A DNA stretch of 64,000 bases from Sphingopyxis sp. DBS4. GTDB lineage: Bacteria; Pseudomonadota; Alphaproteobacteria; Sphingomonadales; Sphingomonadaceae. The position numbers and the translations under genes are program-made. The stretch lies in contig NZ_CP102384.1 in NCBI RefSeq assembly GCF_024628865.1, positions 3,607,001 through 3,671,000 of the forward strand, in the 5' to 3' direction. Of the stretch, positions 7,799 through 16,135 are shown piece by piece; position 1 is the first letter of the stretch; each line of letters starts with the position of its first letter. Under the pieces are notes generated by a model that worked only from the letters and a program-made list of their open reading frames with translations, did no database searches and was not told where the DNA came from.

Positions 7799-8539
7799 AT
7801 GGCGAACGACACGACCAACGCGCAGCGACCGCGGATCAGGGCATGGGCGGCCGCCCTCGCGCTGCTGCTCGTCCTGCTCGGCGCGGGCGCCTATTATGCC
7901 CACGCCGGCTGGTATCGACGCGGCGTCTTCCACGACCTGCCGTCCGCCGCGGCCGATGCCGGTCGCCCCGCGATCGTCATGCTGTCGGGCGACATGGGCG
8001 ACCGCGTCGGCATGACGCCGAAGGTCGCGGCGCGGCTGCACGCGCGCGGCTATGCGGTCGTCACCGTCAACAGCCTTGCCTATTTCTCGCCGCGCCGCAC
8101 CGCGGCCGAAGCGGCGGCGCTGATCGCAGAAGCGATGCGCCGCGCGATGGCGCTCGGCAAGACCGACCGGGTCGTGCTGATCAGCCAGTCGTTCGGTGCC
8201 GACATGCTCCACGCCGGGCTCGCCGAATTTTCGCCCGCCGCGCGGCGCCCGATCCGCGCGGCCATCCTCGTCGTCCCCGGTCACGACATCGTCTTCCGCG
8301 CCTCGCCGGTCGAGCTGGCGGGATGGGAAATCCCCGACGCACTCGCCTGGCCCACGGCATCGCGGCTGACCTGGGCGCCGGTTACCTGCATCCGCGGCGC
8401 CGAGGAGCGCGGCAGCCTGTGTCCCGAACTGGCGATGCCGAATGTCCACCGGGTCGTACTGCCCGGCGGCCATCGGCTTCACGGCGACGATGCCGCGCTC
8501 GCCGGAGCGATCCTGCGCGCGATCGGAGACGCCCGATGA
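7799..8539 (+). CDS. VirJ/AcvB-like serine hydrolase
   Basis: 246 residues: an N-terminal signal or anchor helix (about 13-33), then an alpha/beta-hydrolase domain of the VirJ family. Visible features are LSGDMGDR near 62-69, the nucleophile region ISQSFGAD with Ser131, a Cys pair in CIRGAEERGSLC (197 and 208) that could form a disulfide, and PGGHRLHGDD with the likely catalytic His. In Agrobacterium the relative AcvB acts on lysyl-phosphatidylglycerol and is encoded beside its synthase, LpiA. Here mprF lies in the same operon, so a periplasmic aminoacyl-phosphatidylglycerol hydrolase is a reasonable inference. Confidence 0.78.
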   Translation: MANDTTNAQRPRIRAWAAALALLLVLLGAGAYYAHAGWYRRGVFHDLPSAAADAGRPAIVMLSGDMGDRVGMTPKVAARLHARGYAVVTVNSLAYFSPRRTAAEAAALIAEAMRRAMALGKTDRVVLISQSFGADMLHAGLAEFSPAARRPIRAAILVVPGHDIVFRASPVELAGWEIPDALAWPTASRLTWAPVTCIRGAEERGSLCPELAMPNVHRVVLPGGHRLHGDDAALAGAILRAIGDAR

Positions 8540-8552
8540 TGAGGAGTTCGCG

Positions 8553-8951
8553 ATGAAGACGATGGCAATGGCGCTGCTGATGGCGGTATCGGCCGGGCTG
8601 GCGCAACCGCAGCCGGTCCTTTCGCCGATCGGCGTCTGGCAGAATCCGAAGGGTACGGTCCGCGTCCGCACCCGGCCGTGCGGCGAACTGCTCTGCGGCA
8701 ATATCGTCTGGGCGAGCCCGCAGGCAATGGCCGACGCGCGCGATGCCGGAGTGAATTCGCTGATCGGCACCGAATTGCTCGTCGGCTATCGCCGCACCGG
8801 CAGCGCGCGCTGGACCGGGCAGGTCTATGTTCCCGACCAGGGGCGTCGCTTCTATTCGACGATCGAGCAGAAGGGGCCGAACGGCCTCCGCATCTCGGGC
8901 TGCATCCTCGGCGGGCTGCTCTGCAAGCGGCAGGACTGGACCCGGCAATGA
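8553..8951 (+). CDS. DUF2147 exported protein
   Basis: 132 residues with a signal peptide (about 1-17, ending before QPQPV). It has the DUF2147 pattern: GVWQNPKGTVRV, a Cys pair in PCGELLCGNIVW, YRFYST-like core residues and the closing GCILGGLLCKRQDWTR. The start at 8553 has GAGGAG at 8541-8546 six bases ahead. Its stop overlaps the mprF start (ATGA), which indicates coupling. The biochemical role of DUF2147 is unknown. Its place here suggests an envelope function. Confidence 0.78.
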   Translation: MKTMAMALLMAVSAGLAQPQPVLSPIGVWQNPKGTVRVRTRPCGELLCGNIVWASPQAMADARDAGVNSLIGTELLVGYRRTGSARWTGQVYVPDQGRRFYSTIEQKGPNGLRISGCILGGLLCKRQDWTRQ

Positions 8952-11566
8952 CGCCGAAGGAGGATTGGGCGCGAATCGGCGCGCGCGCCATGGCATGGAG
9001 CCGCGCGAACAAGCGGCTGCTGTCGATCCTCGCCGCGCTCGCCATCGCGATGCTCGGCCTTTCGGCACTGTTCGGCCTGCTCCATTCGGTGCGCCCGCGC
9101 GCGATCCGTCACGCCTTCGACGCACTGTCGGCGGCGCAGATATTCGGCGCGCTGGCGCTCACCGCCACCAGCTATCTGCTCCTCACTCTCTACGACTGTT
9201 TCGCCCTCAGCGTGCTCGGCAAGCGGCTGCCGTGGCGCACCGCCGCGCTCGCTTCCTTCACCAGCTATGCGCTCAGCCACAATCTGGGGCTCGCGCTGCT
9301 CACCGGCGGCTCGGCGCGCTACCGCGTCTATCGCGCCGCAGGACTCGGCGGCGGCGAGATCGGCAGCGTCATCGCGCTCGCAAGCCTCGCCTTCTGGAGC
9401 GGGGTAATCCTGCTCGCAGGGCTTGCCGCCGCGGCGAGCACGCACATATCGCCGATCCTGCATTGGGGCCTGTCACTGTCTTCGCTTCACGTCGCGGGGA
9501 TGGTCATTGTCGCGCTCTGCTGCATCCCGCCGCTGCTGCGCGCGTTCGGCGTCGAAGCGATCGAGGTCGGCGGCTGGCGCACGCCGATTCCCGGCCCGGC
9601 GATGAGCGCGGCGATGACGCTCGTCGCCGCGCTCGATCTCGCCGCGGCGAGCGCCGCGCTCTACATCCTCCTCCCCGCCCCCGATCCCTCGGCGTGGCCG
9701 CTCTTCTTCCTCGGCTATGCGCTCGCGATCGTCGCGGCGCTCGTCAGCCACGTCCCCGGCGGGCTCGGGGTGTTCGAGGCGGTGGTGATCGCCACCGTCC
9801 CCGGCGACAAGGCTGAATTGCTCGCGGCGCTGCTCGCCTATCGCGTTCTCTATTATCTTCTCCCGCTGCTGCTCGCCGCGCTGCTCCTCGCGTGGCACGA
9901 AAGCCGCGCGTGGCACGCGCCGGCAAGGGAACTCGCCGCCGCCGGTCAGTCGCTGCTGCGCGAACTGGCGCCGCCGCTGCTCGCCGCGCTCGTCTTCGCC
10001 GGCGGGCTGATCCTGCTCCTGTCGGGGTCGACCCCCGGCGATGCGGCGCGGATGCACGCCCTCAAGCATCTCGTGCCCCTGCCCTTCGTCGAGGCTTCGC
10101 ATTTCGCCGCCAGCCTGTCGGGCACCCTGCTCCTCTTTCTCGCGCCGGGGCTGCTCCGCCGGCTCGACGGCGCTTTTGTGGCGACACGCGTGCTGCTGGT
10201 CGCAGCGATTCTTTTTTCGCTCGCCAAAGGGTTCGATTACGAGGAGGCGCTGATCCTCTCCGGCATCGCGACGGCGCTGCAATGGAGCCGTCCGGCCTTC
10301 TATCGCCAGACGTCGCTGATCGACGCGCCGCTCTCTACCGGCTGGATCGCGGCAGCACTGACCGCGATCCTCGCATCGGTCTTCGCGGGCTTTTTCGCCT
10401 ATAAGCATGTCGCCTACGACAGCAGCCTGTGGTGGCAGTTCAGCCTGCGGGGCGACGCGCCGCGCTTCCTGCGCGCGCTGTTCGGCATCGCGGTGCTGCT
10501 GGCGGGGCTGGCGCTCTGGCGGCTGTTCGCGCCGTCGCCGCGCGCGGCGCGAACAGCCGCGGTCGGCTTCGACCAGCTTGCGCCCGCGCTCGCGCTCGCC
10601 GACCACACCGACGCCTTCCTTGCCTTCACCGGCGACAAGCGCTTCCTGCTCGCCGACGAAAGCGACGCCTTCCTGATGTACCGGGTGGAAGGCGCGAACT
10701 GGATCGTGATGGGCGATCCGGTCGGCAACGAGGCGCGCTGGTCCGACCTGCTGTGGAAATTGCGCGAACGCGCCGACGCCGCGCAGGGGCGTCTGCTTCT
10801 CTACCAGATCGGCGCGCGCACGCTGCCACACGCGATCGACCTTGGCCTCGCTATCGTCAAATATGGCGAGGAAGCGCGCGTCGAACTCGCCGATTTCACC
10901 CTCGCCGGCCCGCACGCCAAGACGCTGCGCCACGCCGAGCGCCGCGCGGTCCAGGACGGCGCCAGCTTCGCAGTCCTTTCCCCTGCCGAGGTGCCGGATC
11001 ATGTCGCCGAACTCAAAGCCGTGTCCGACGACTGGCTGCGTGCGAAAGGACAGCGCGAAAAGGCGTTCAGCCTTGGCAGCTTCGACCCCGCCTATATGGC
11101 GCATTTCCCCTGCGCGGTGGTGCGGATCGGGGGGCGGGTTGTCGCCTTTGCCAACATTCTCGCCACAGCCAATCGCGAGGAGATGTCGGTCGACCTGATG
11201 CGCCACGTCGCGAACCTGCCTTATGGCGTGATGGATTATCTGTTCATCCGGCTGATGGAATATGCGCGCGCAGAGGGCTATCGCCGCTTCACGCTCGGCA
11301 TCGCGCCGCTCGCGGGGATCGATGGACGCAAACTCGCCCCGGCGTGGGCGCGCGGCGCGGCCTTTCTGTTCCGGCACGGCGAGATGCTCTACGGCTTCGG
11401 GGGCCTCAGAAGCTACAAGGCGAAATTCGCGACCCGCTGGGAACCGCGCTATGTAGCCGGCCCGCGCGGCATGGCCTTCGCGCGGAGCATGGCAGCGGTC
11501 CACCGCATCGTCAGCCGCCCGCCAGCGGGAAAGAAAGCCGCCCCGTCGTCGCTGGTGCTGGCCTAG
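8948..11566 (+). CDS. mprF: Bifunctional lysylphosphatidylglycerol flippase/synthetase MprF
   Basis: 872 residues. The N-terminal part (about 1-530) has around 13-14 membrane helices and forms the flippase domain. The C-terminal part (about 550-860) is the cytosolic DUF2156 synthase domain of GNAT-like fold, which moves an amino acid from aminoacyl-tRNA onto phosphatidylglycerol. Motifs in it include FLLADESDAFLMYRVEG, MGDPVGN, FSLGSFDPAYMAHFP and VDLMRH. Addition of a positively charged lipid head group gives resistance to cationic peptides and acid. The ATG at 8948 overlaps the DUF2147 stop. The gene is followed by a PDZ protein and a two-component pair in the same direction. Confidence 0.9.
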   Translation: MTPKEDWARIGARAMAWSRANKRLLSILAALAIAMLGLSALFGLLHSVRPRAIRHAFDALSAAQIFGALALTATSYLLLTLYDCFALSVLGKRLPWRTAALASFTSYALSHNLGLALLTGGSARYRVYRAAGLGGGEIGSVIALASLAFWSGVILLAGLAAAASTHISPILHWGLSLSSLHVAGMVIVALCCIPPLLRAFGVEAIEVGGWRTPIPGPAMSAAMTLVAALDLAAASAALYILLPAPDPSAWPLFFLGYALAIVAALVSHVPGGLGVFEAVVIATVPGDKAELLAALLAYRVLYYLLPLLLAALLLAWHESRAWHAPARELAAAGQSLLRELAPPLLAALVFAGGLILLLSGSTPGDAARMHALKHLVPLPFVEASHFAASLSGTLLLFLAPGLLRRLDGAFVATRVLLVAAILFSLAKGFDYEEALILSGIATALQWSRPAFYRQTSLIDAPLSTGWIAAALTAILASVFAGFFAYKHVAYDSSLWWQFSLRGDAPRFLRALFGIAVLLAGLALWRLFAPSPRAARTAAVGFDQLAPALALADHTDAFLAFTGDKRFLLADESDAFLMYRVEGANWIVMGDPVGNEARWSDLLWKLRERADAAQGRLLLYQIGARTLPHAIDLGLAIVKYGEEARVELADFTLAGPHAKTLRHAERRAVQDGASFAVLSPAEVPDHVAELKAVSDDWLRAKGQREKAFSLGSFDPAYMAHFPCAVVRIGGRVVAFANILATANREEMSVDLMRHVANLPYGVMDYLFIRLMEYARAEGYRRFTLGIAPLAGIDGRKLAPAWARGAAFLFRHGEMLYGFGGLRSYKAKFATRWEPRYVAGPRGMAFARSMAAVHRIVSRPPAGKKAAPSSLVLA

Positions 11567-11569
11567 GCG

Positions 11570-12019
11570 GTGCAGGCTGTGTCCCCGCACCCCCCGACGC
11601 CACGACCGATGCCGCCCGCCGGCGCCCTGCTGCTGACGCTCGCGGCGGTGATCGCCCTCGCCATTCATCTGGTCGCCCCGCCGCACCGGCAGCGAAGCGA
11701 CCAGCTTCCCGGCCTGACTTATGAGGCCAAGCGCAGGGCCCCGCGCGCGCCGCTCGCGCTGGTCGTCACCAGCGTCCAGGACAATGGTCCGGCGGCGAAA
11801 GCCGATATCGCGGCGGGCGATGTGATCGACGGCATCGACGGCCGGCCGATCGCCTCGCTTTCGTCGGTCGGACGCGCCGTACGAAGCGATGCGCGCAACG
11901 GCCCGTTGCTTCATATTCGCCATAAGGGCGAGAGCCGCTATAAGCATCTGCCCGGCCGCGCCCCATCCGTTCGCCCCAAGGAACCGCATGTCGCAAAAGA
12001 TTCTCGTCGTCGAAGATGA
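11570..12019 (+). CDS. Membrane-anchored PDZ-domain protein
   Basis: 149 residues from a GTG at 11570. GTG 11579 and ATG 11609 are other possible starts. A hydrophobic helix (about 17-36) is followed by a single PDZ domain (about 60-120, with VVTSVQDNGPAAKADIAAGDVIDGIDG as the carboxylate-binding and domain core). The tail is basic. No protease domain is attached. It sits between mprF and the response regulator and overlaps the regulator's start by 32 bases. PDZ proteins bind C-termini of envelope proteins, so this could be a periplasmic sensor or adaptor. Confidence 0.65.
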   Translation: MQAVSPHPPTPRPMPPAGALLLTLAAVIALAIHLVAPPHRQRSDQLPGLTYEAKRRAPRAPLALVVTSVQDNGPAAKADIAAGDVIDGIDGRPIASLSSVGRAVRSDARNGPLLHIRHKGESRYKHLPGRAPSVRPKEPHVAKDSRRRR

Positions 12020-12674
12020 CCCGACCACCGCGGATTTCATCGTCAAGAGCCTGACCGGCGAAGGCTTTGTCGTCGATCACGCCGCCGACGGGCGCGACGG
12101 ACTGTTCCACGCAACCGATGGCAGTTACGACGCGATCGTTCTCGACCGGATGCTGCCGGGAATGGACGGGATGGCGGTGCTTGCGGCCTTGCGCGCGGCG
12201 AAGGTCGCGACCCCGGTGCTCATCCTTTCCAACCTCGGCGCGGTCGACGCGCGGGTCGAGGGGCTGACCTCGGGCGCCAACGATTATCTGGTCAAGCCCT
12301 TCGCTTTCTCCGAACTGCTCGCGCGGCTGAAGCTGCTGATCGCGCGGCCCTCGGGCGGCACGCAGGTCGAGACGATCCTGTCCTGCGAGGATCTGGAGAT
12401 GAACTTGCTGAGCCGCCGCGTCACGCGCGCGGGGCGCCGCATCGAGCTGCAACCGCGCGAGTTTCGGCTGCTGGAATATCTGCTGCGCCACAAGGAACAG
12501 GTCGTCACGCGCACGATGATGCTGGAGGGGGTGTGGGAATATCATTTCGACCCCGGCACCAATGTCGTCGACGTCCATGTCAGCCGCCTGCGCCGCAAGG
12601 TCGACGACGGCTTCGCGCGGCCGCTCGTTCACACGATCCGCGGCGCGGGCTATATGCTCGGCGCCGCGGACTGA
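11988..12674 (+). CDS. OmpR-family response regulator
   Basis: 228 residues. The receiver domain (about 1-115) has the acidic pair Glu9/Asp10/Asp11, phosphoacceptor Asp53 (VLDRMLPGMDG) and Lys in VKPFAFSE. The C-terminal winged helix (about 130-225) has ELQPREFRLLEYLLRH, DVHVSRLRRKVD and HTIRGAGYML. The ATG at 11988 has an AAGGAA-type ribosome site just ahead and lies inside the PDZ gene. The cognate kinase follows after four bases. Its nearest plausible targets are the upstream virJ-mprF genes. Confidence 0.9.
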   Translation: MSQKILVVEDDPTTADFIVKSLTGEGFVVDHAADGRDGLFHATDGSYDAIVLDRMLPGMDGMAVLAALRAAKVATPVLILSNLGAVDARVEGLTSGANDYLVKPFAFSELLARLKLLIARPSGGTQVETILSCEDLEMNLLSRRVTRAGRRIELQPREFRLLEYLLRHKEQVVTRTMMLEGVWEYHFDPGTNVVDVHVSRLRRKVDDGFARPLVHTIRGAGYMLGAAD

Positions 12675-12678
12675 GTCC

Positions 12679-14052
12679 GTGAGGCGCGGCTTCCTGCAAT
12701 CGACGACGGTCCGGCTGGCGCTGGCGCTGTTGCTCGTCCAGGTCGCGGCGCTCGCGCTGGGACTGACGATCATCCACCGCTTCACCGAAGCGACGATCCT
12801 CGCCGACGCGCGCACCGCCGCCGAGGTCGCGCGCGACGACTTCGCCGAGGAATATCGGCGCGAGGGCGAGGCCGGGCTCGTCCGCACGATCCGCGATCGG
12901 CTCGCAGCACGCGACGACCAGAATTTCGTCGTGCTGCTGAAGGGTCCCGGTGGCGCGCCGGTCGCCGGCAACCTCACGCAATGGCCCGCGACCGTCGGCC
13001 CGGCCGAGCCTTGGCGGCGAATCAGCCTGTTCCGCGCGGGCGGGCTCGCCGCCGAGGAGATGGGGATCGTCACGACCCGCCTCCCCGACGGCCGCGTGCT
13101 GCTGACCGGCGAAGTGCTCGAAGCGCAGGCGCAGCTCGCGCGGGCGAGCCAGGCGGCGTTCCTTTACGCACTCGCGGCGGGAATCCTGCTCGCAGCGATC
13201 GTCGCGGCGCTGGCCGCCTGGATATTGGCGCGCCGCGTCGACGCATTCGCCCGCGCCGCCGCGGCGATCGCGGGCGGGAAGCTCGACGCGCGCGTGGAGC
13301 GCGATGAGACCGGCGACGCCTTCGACCGGCTCGGCGTGTCGATCAACGCGATGCTCGACCGGATCGAAACGCTGGTCGGCGAACTGCGCATGGTCACCGA
13401 TTCGATGGCGCACGATCTGCGTTCGCCGGTGTCGCGATTGAAGGCCGTGCTCGAACAGGCGCTCGGCCGCACGCGGGACGAAACCGCCGCCACCGCGCTC
13501 GCGGGCGCGATCGACGAGGCCGACAGCCTGCACCGCCTGCTCGATACCGCGCTCGAGATCAGCCGCGCCGAGGCGGGGATCGGCCGCGACCAGTTCGCAC
13601 GCTTCGCGCTCACGCCGCTGCTCGAAGACCTCGCCGAAGTCTATGGACCGCTCGCCGAAGACGAAGGCTTCGCGATCCATGTCGATTCCCCCGGCGAACT
13701 CGATGTCATCGCGCACCGCGAAATGCTGCTCCGCGCGCTGTCGAACCTGATCGACAATGCGCTCAAATATGGCGGCGGCGGCTCGGTCATCCGGCTCGCG
13801 GCAGCCCGCGGGGAAGGGAGCGAGATCGCGCTGTCGGTCGCCGACGACGGTCCCGGCATTCCCGAAGACCGCATCGGCGAGGCGGCGAAACGCTTCGTCC
13901 GGCTCGACCCCGCACGCGGCGGTTCGGGCGCGGGACTCGGCCTGTCGCTCGTCGAGACGATCGCGCACATGCACGACGGGCGCATGACGATCGCACGCGC
14001 CGCTCCGCGCGGCACGATCGTCACGCTCTGCCTGCCGATCGCTTCGGATTGA
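12679..14052 (+). CDS. Two-component sensor histidine kinase
   Basis: 457 residues from the GTG at 12679. Domains in order: membrane helix (about 11-31), periplasmic sensor region (about 32-160), second membrane helix (about 163-184), HAMP linker (about 185-237), HisKA with His245 in MAHDLRSPVSRLK, and HATPase_c (about 335-455) with N box NLIDNALKYGG, G1 DDGPGIPED and G2 GAGLGLSLV. It starts four bases after the response regulator and is its likely partner. The periplasmic domain of about 130 residues does not match a sensor I recognise. Confidence 0.9.
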   Translation: MRRGFLQSTTVRLALALLLVQVAALALGLTIIHRFTEATILADARTAAEVARDDFAEEYRREGEAGLVRTIRDRLAARDDQNFVVLLKGPGGAPVAGNLTQWPATVGPAEPWRRISLFRAGGLAAEEMGIVTTRLPDGRVLLTGEVLEAQAQLARASQAAFLYALAAGILLAAIVAALAAWILARRVDAFARAAAAIAGGKLDARVERDETGDAFDRLGVSINAMLDRIETLVGELRMVTDSMAHDLRSPVSRLKAVLEQALGRTRDETAATALAGAIDEADSLHRLLDTALEISRAEAGIGRDQFARFALTPLLEDLAEVYGPLAEDEGFAIHVDSPGELDVIAHREMLLRALSNLIDNALKYGGGGSVIRLAAARGEGSEIALSVADDGPGIPEDRIGEAAKRFVRLDPARGGSGAGLGLSLVETIAHMHDGRMTIARAAPRGTIVTLCLPIASD

Positions 14053-14110
14053 CGCCGAAGCCGACCGGACCGCGCTAGGCGGGGCGCGCGGCCGCAGCCA
14101 ATCTAAGGGC

Positions 14111-14797
14111 GTGAGCGAACAGGGCGCCCATATCCATCTGATCCTTCCCGACGCCGTCGAGCGCGCGGCCTGTTTCCGCACCCTCGCCGACCGGCCCGGA
14201 CGGATCGTCCGCAGCTTCGCGAGCGGCGACGCCTGGATCGAGGCGGGCGCCGACGCCGACTGCGCGATCCTGCTTTTCCACTGGCGCCAGCCCGGCGGCG
14301 TCGGCGGCGAAGCGCTGCTCGGCCGGATCGGCTGGCGAAGCGACATCACCGCCTTCGTTGCCGCGAGCCGGCTGACGATCGCCGAAAGCCGCGCGATCCT
14401 GCGCGGCGGCGCGCATGACCTGCTCGCCGCGCCGCTCGACCCGCGCATCGTCCGCCGCACGATCGACGGCGCGGTCGCCGATTGGGCAGCGCGAGGCGCG
14501 GCGCTCGCGCGGCGGCGCGAGGCCGAAACCCGGCTCGCCGCGCTGACCCCGCGCGAGCGCGACATATTGGACGCGATCGCCGCCGGGCTCGGCAACAAGG
14601 CGATCGCGCGGCGGCTCGACCTCAGCCCGCGCACGGTCGAGGTCCACCGCGCGAACATCATGCGGCGCACCGATGCGGGCAGCGTCGCCGAACTGCTCCG
14701 ACTCGCCTTCATCGCCGAGCTGGCGACGAACAATCATCTCCATAACGGAGCGGCTAGCCATTTTGGCGCGGCCATCAAGGCGGCGCGGCGCCTATAA
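14111..14797 (+). CDS. LuxR/FixJ-like regulator with a degenerate receiver domain
   Basis: 228 residues from a GTG at 14111. The C-terminal HTH (about 140-205) is canonical: LTPRERDILDAIAAGLGNKAIARRLDLS then PRTVEVHRANIMRR. The N-terminal 120 residues have a receiver-like fold, but at the phosphoacceptor strand the sequence reads CAILLFHWRQPGG, without Asp, so normal phosphorylation is unlikely. The gene begins 58 bases after the histidine kinase and may be in the same transcript. It may act as a phosphorylation-independent output protein. Confidence 0.8.
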   Translation: MSEQGAHIHLILPDAVERAACFRTLADRPGRIVRSFASGDAWIEAGADADCAILLFHWRQPGGVGGEALLGRIGWRSDITAFVAASRLTIAESRAILRGGAHDLLAAPLDPRIVRRTIDGAVADWAARGAALARRREAETRLAALTPRERDILDAIAAGLGNKAIARRLDLSPRTVEVHRANIMRRTDAGSVAELLRLAFIAELATNNHLHNGAASHFGAAIKAARRL

Positions 14798-14859
14798 GGA
14801 AAAGCGAACGGACGGTTGCCTTTGAGTTGGTCCCCATCGGCATCGCCGTTCGTGCCCGC

Positions 14860-14946
14860 GATCAACCCCACCTGATCGCGGGATCCCAGGCGGGACCGGC
14901 GGAGGATGTTCCACCTCCGCCGGTTCCAAACCGGCCGGGGTTGATC
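14860..14946. terminator. Nested inverted repeat, probable bidirectional terminator
   Basis: An inner perfect 11-pair stem (14895-14905 with 14914-14924, eight-base loop) sits within an outer ten-pair stem (14860-14869 with 14937-14946). It fills the gap between two convergent genes: the FixJ-like regulator ending at 14797 and the acyltransferase ending at 14947. There is no long T run, so termination strength is uncertain. Confidence 0.5.
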
Positions 14947-15996
14947 CTATCGGGAAACCAGCGCGCGCTGCTCGGCGCGGCCCATCGACAGCAGGATCGG
15001 ATCGGCCGCCTGCCGCGCCATGAAATCACTCTTGCTTGCGATTCCCTGCCACGCGATGCCGATCAGCGCCTGCGCGATCGCGCCGCCCAGCGTGTCGCCG
15101 GGGCCGGGCAGGATGACGACGTCGGGCGCGAACTCCCTGACCGCGACCTCGACCGACAGCGCGAAATCATAGGGCGCGAGAATCTGGTGGCCGAAGGTGT
15201 AATCCCATATCTCCGCCGGATCGGACGCAAAGCGCCGCCAGATATGGCCGCGCCCGTCGACCAGCGGAATCGCCGGCGCGCCGAACAGCGACGCGGGCAA
15301 TTCGGCCTTCGCCTTCTCCGAACTGCCGATCATCAACGGCGTGTGGAACGGCCCATGCCCCGCAAGCCGCAGCGGATCGCGCCCCGGCACCGGCGGCGCT
15401 TCGGCGAGCAGCGCGGCAAGGCCCGCCTCATCGCCCGCGAGCACGAGCATCCCCGCGAGGTCGATCGACAGTGCCAATGCATGGCCCGGCCGCGCCCCGA
15501 TGTCGGCGACGAGCGCGAGCAATGTCTCGCGCAGGCCCGGCACCGGCCGCCAATCCTCGTCGACGATCTGCAGCAATATCTGCCCGCCGGGCCCGTGCGT
15601 CTGGCTGTTGAGCCCCATCGCATTGCTGATCCGGAAGCCGTCTTCGATCGCCACCGCGCCGCCGATCGCGAGGGCACTGTACCAACCCATCGAATTGCCG
15701 AGCGCCGCGACGACGTCGTATTTTTCCCGGTCGATACTCAGCCAGTCGAGCGCGGTCGCGGCATAGATCAGCGGCGCCGCGACATCGCCGCGCATATGCG
15801 CCGCGACGCTGAAACGCTCGGCCCCGTCGAGTTCGCTGACGGTCGGCTGGCCGCGTGTCCGGCGCTGCGCGTCGAAATTCGCGATCAGATCGGGAAAGCG
15901 CGTGCCGTGGAACCGCGCGATGCTACCAAGCTCGCCCTTGCCATAGGTGCCGCGCCCCGGCGCGACGACGATCGCGGTCTTCTGTTCGCCCATCAC
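14947..15996 (-). CDS. FabD-like acyltransferase with altered substrate-binding residue
   Basis: 349 residues with the FabD/AT fold. The nucleophile elbow GNSMGW carries Ser102, and GHGPFHTPLM carries the catalytic His218. In true malonyl transferases the motif after the elbow contains an Arg that binds the malonyl carboxylate (pattern RGxxMQ). Here the aligned stretch is NAMGLNSQ, with Met127 in place of that Arg. The protein may therefore move a non-carboxylated acyl group instead of malonyl. It lies 140 bases downstream of a fused 2-oxoacid dehydrogenase E1 on the same strand, separated by a REP-type repeat. Automatic annotation as malonyl-CoA-ACP transacylase may mislead. Confidence 0.75.
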   Translation of the reverse strand: MMGEQKTAIVVAPGRGTYGKGELGSIARFHGTRFPDLIANFDAQRRTRGQPTVSELDGAERFSVAAHMRGDVAAPLIYAATALDWLSIDREKYDVVAALGNSMGWYSALAIGGAVAIEDGFRISNAMGLNSQTHGPGGQILLQIVDEDWRPVPGLRETLLALVADIGARPGHALALSIDLAGMLVLAGDEAGLAALLAEAPPVPGRDPLRLAGHGPFHTPLMIGSSEKAKAELPASLFGAPAIPLVDGRGHIWRRFASDPAEIWDYTFGHQILAPYDFALSVEVAVREFAPDVVILPGPGDTLGGAIAQALIGIAWQGIASKSDFMARQAADPILLSMGRAEQRALVSR

Positions 15997-16006
15997 CAGC
16001 CCCTCT

Positions 16007-16131
16007 TCCCGGCCCCGTGCCCCTGCGAAAGCAGGGGCCCATCATCGAGCCTGACGGCATCGAGCGACCGGCTCCGTAAAACGAAAGCATCGGAGATGGG
16101 CCCCTGCTTTCGCAGGGGCACGGGCCGGGAT
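16007..16131. repeat. REP/BIME-type paired inverted repeat (family GTGCCCCTGCGAAAGC)
   Basis: Arms of about 35 bases at 16007-16041 and 16096-16131 are near-perfect inverted copies. Each contains its own short palindrome, CCCCTGCGAAAGCAGGGG. It fills most of the gap between the E1 gene and the acyltransferase gene. Confidence 0.85.
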
Positions 16132-16135
16132 ATGA

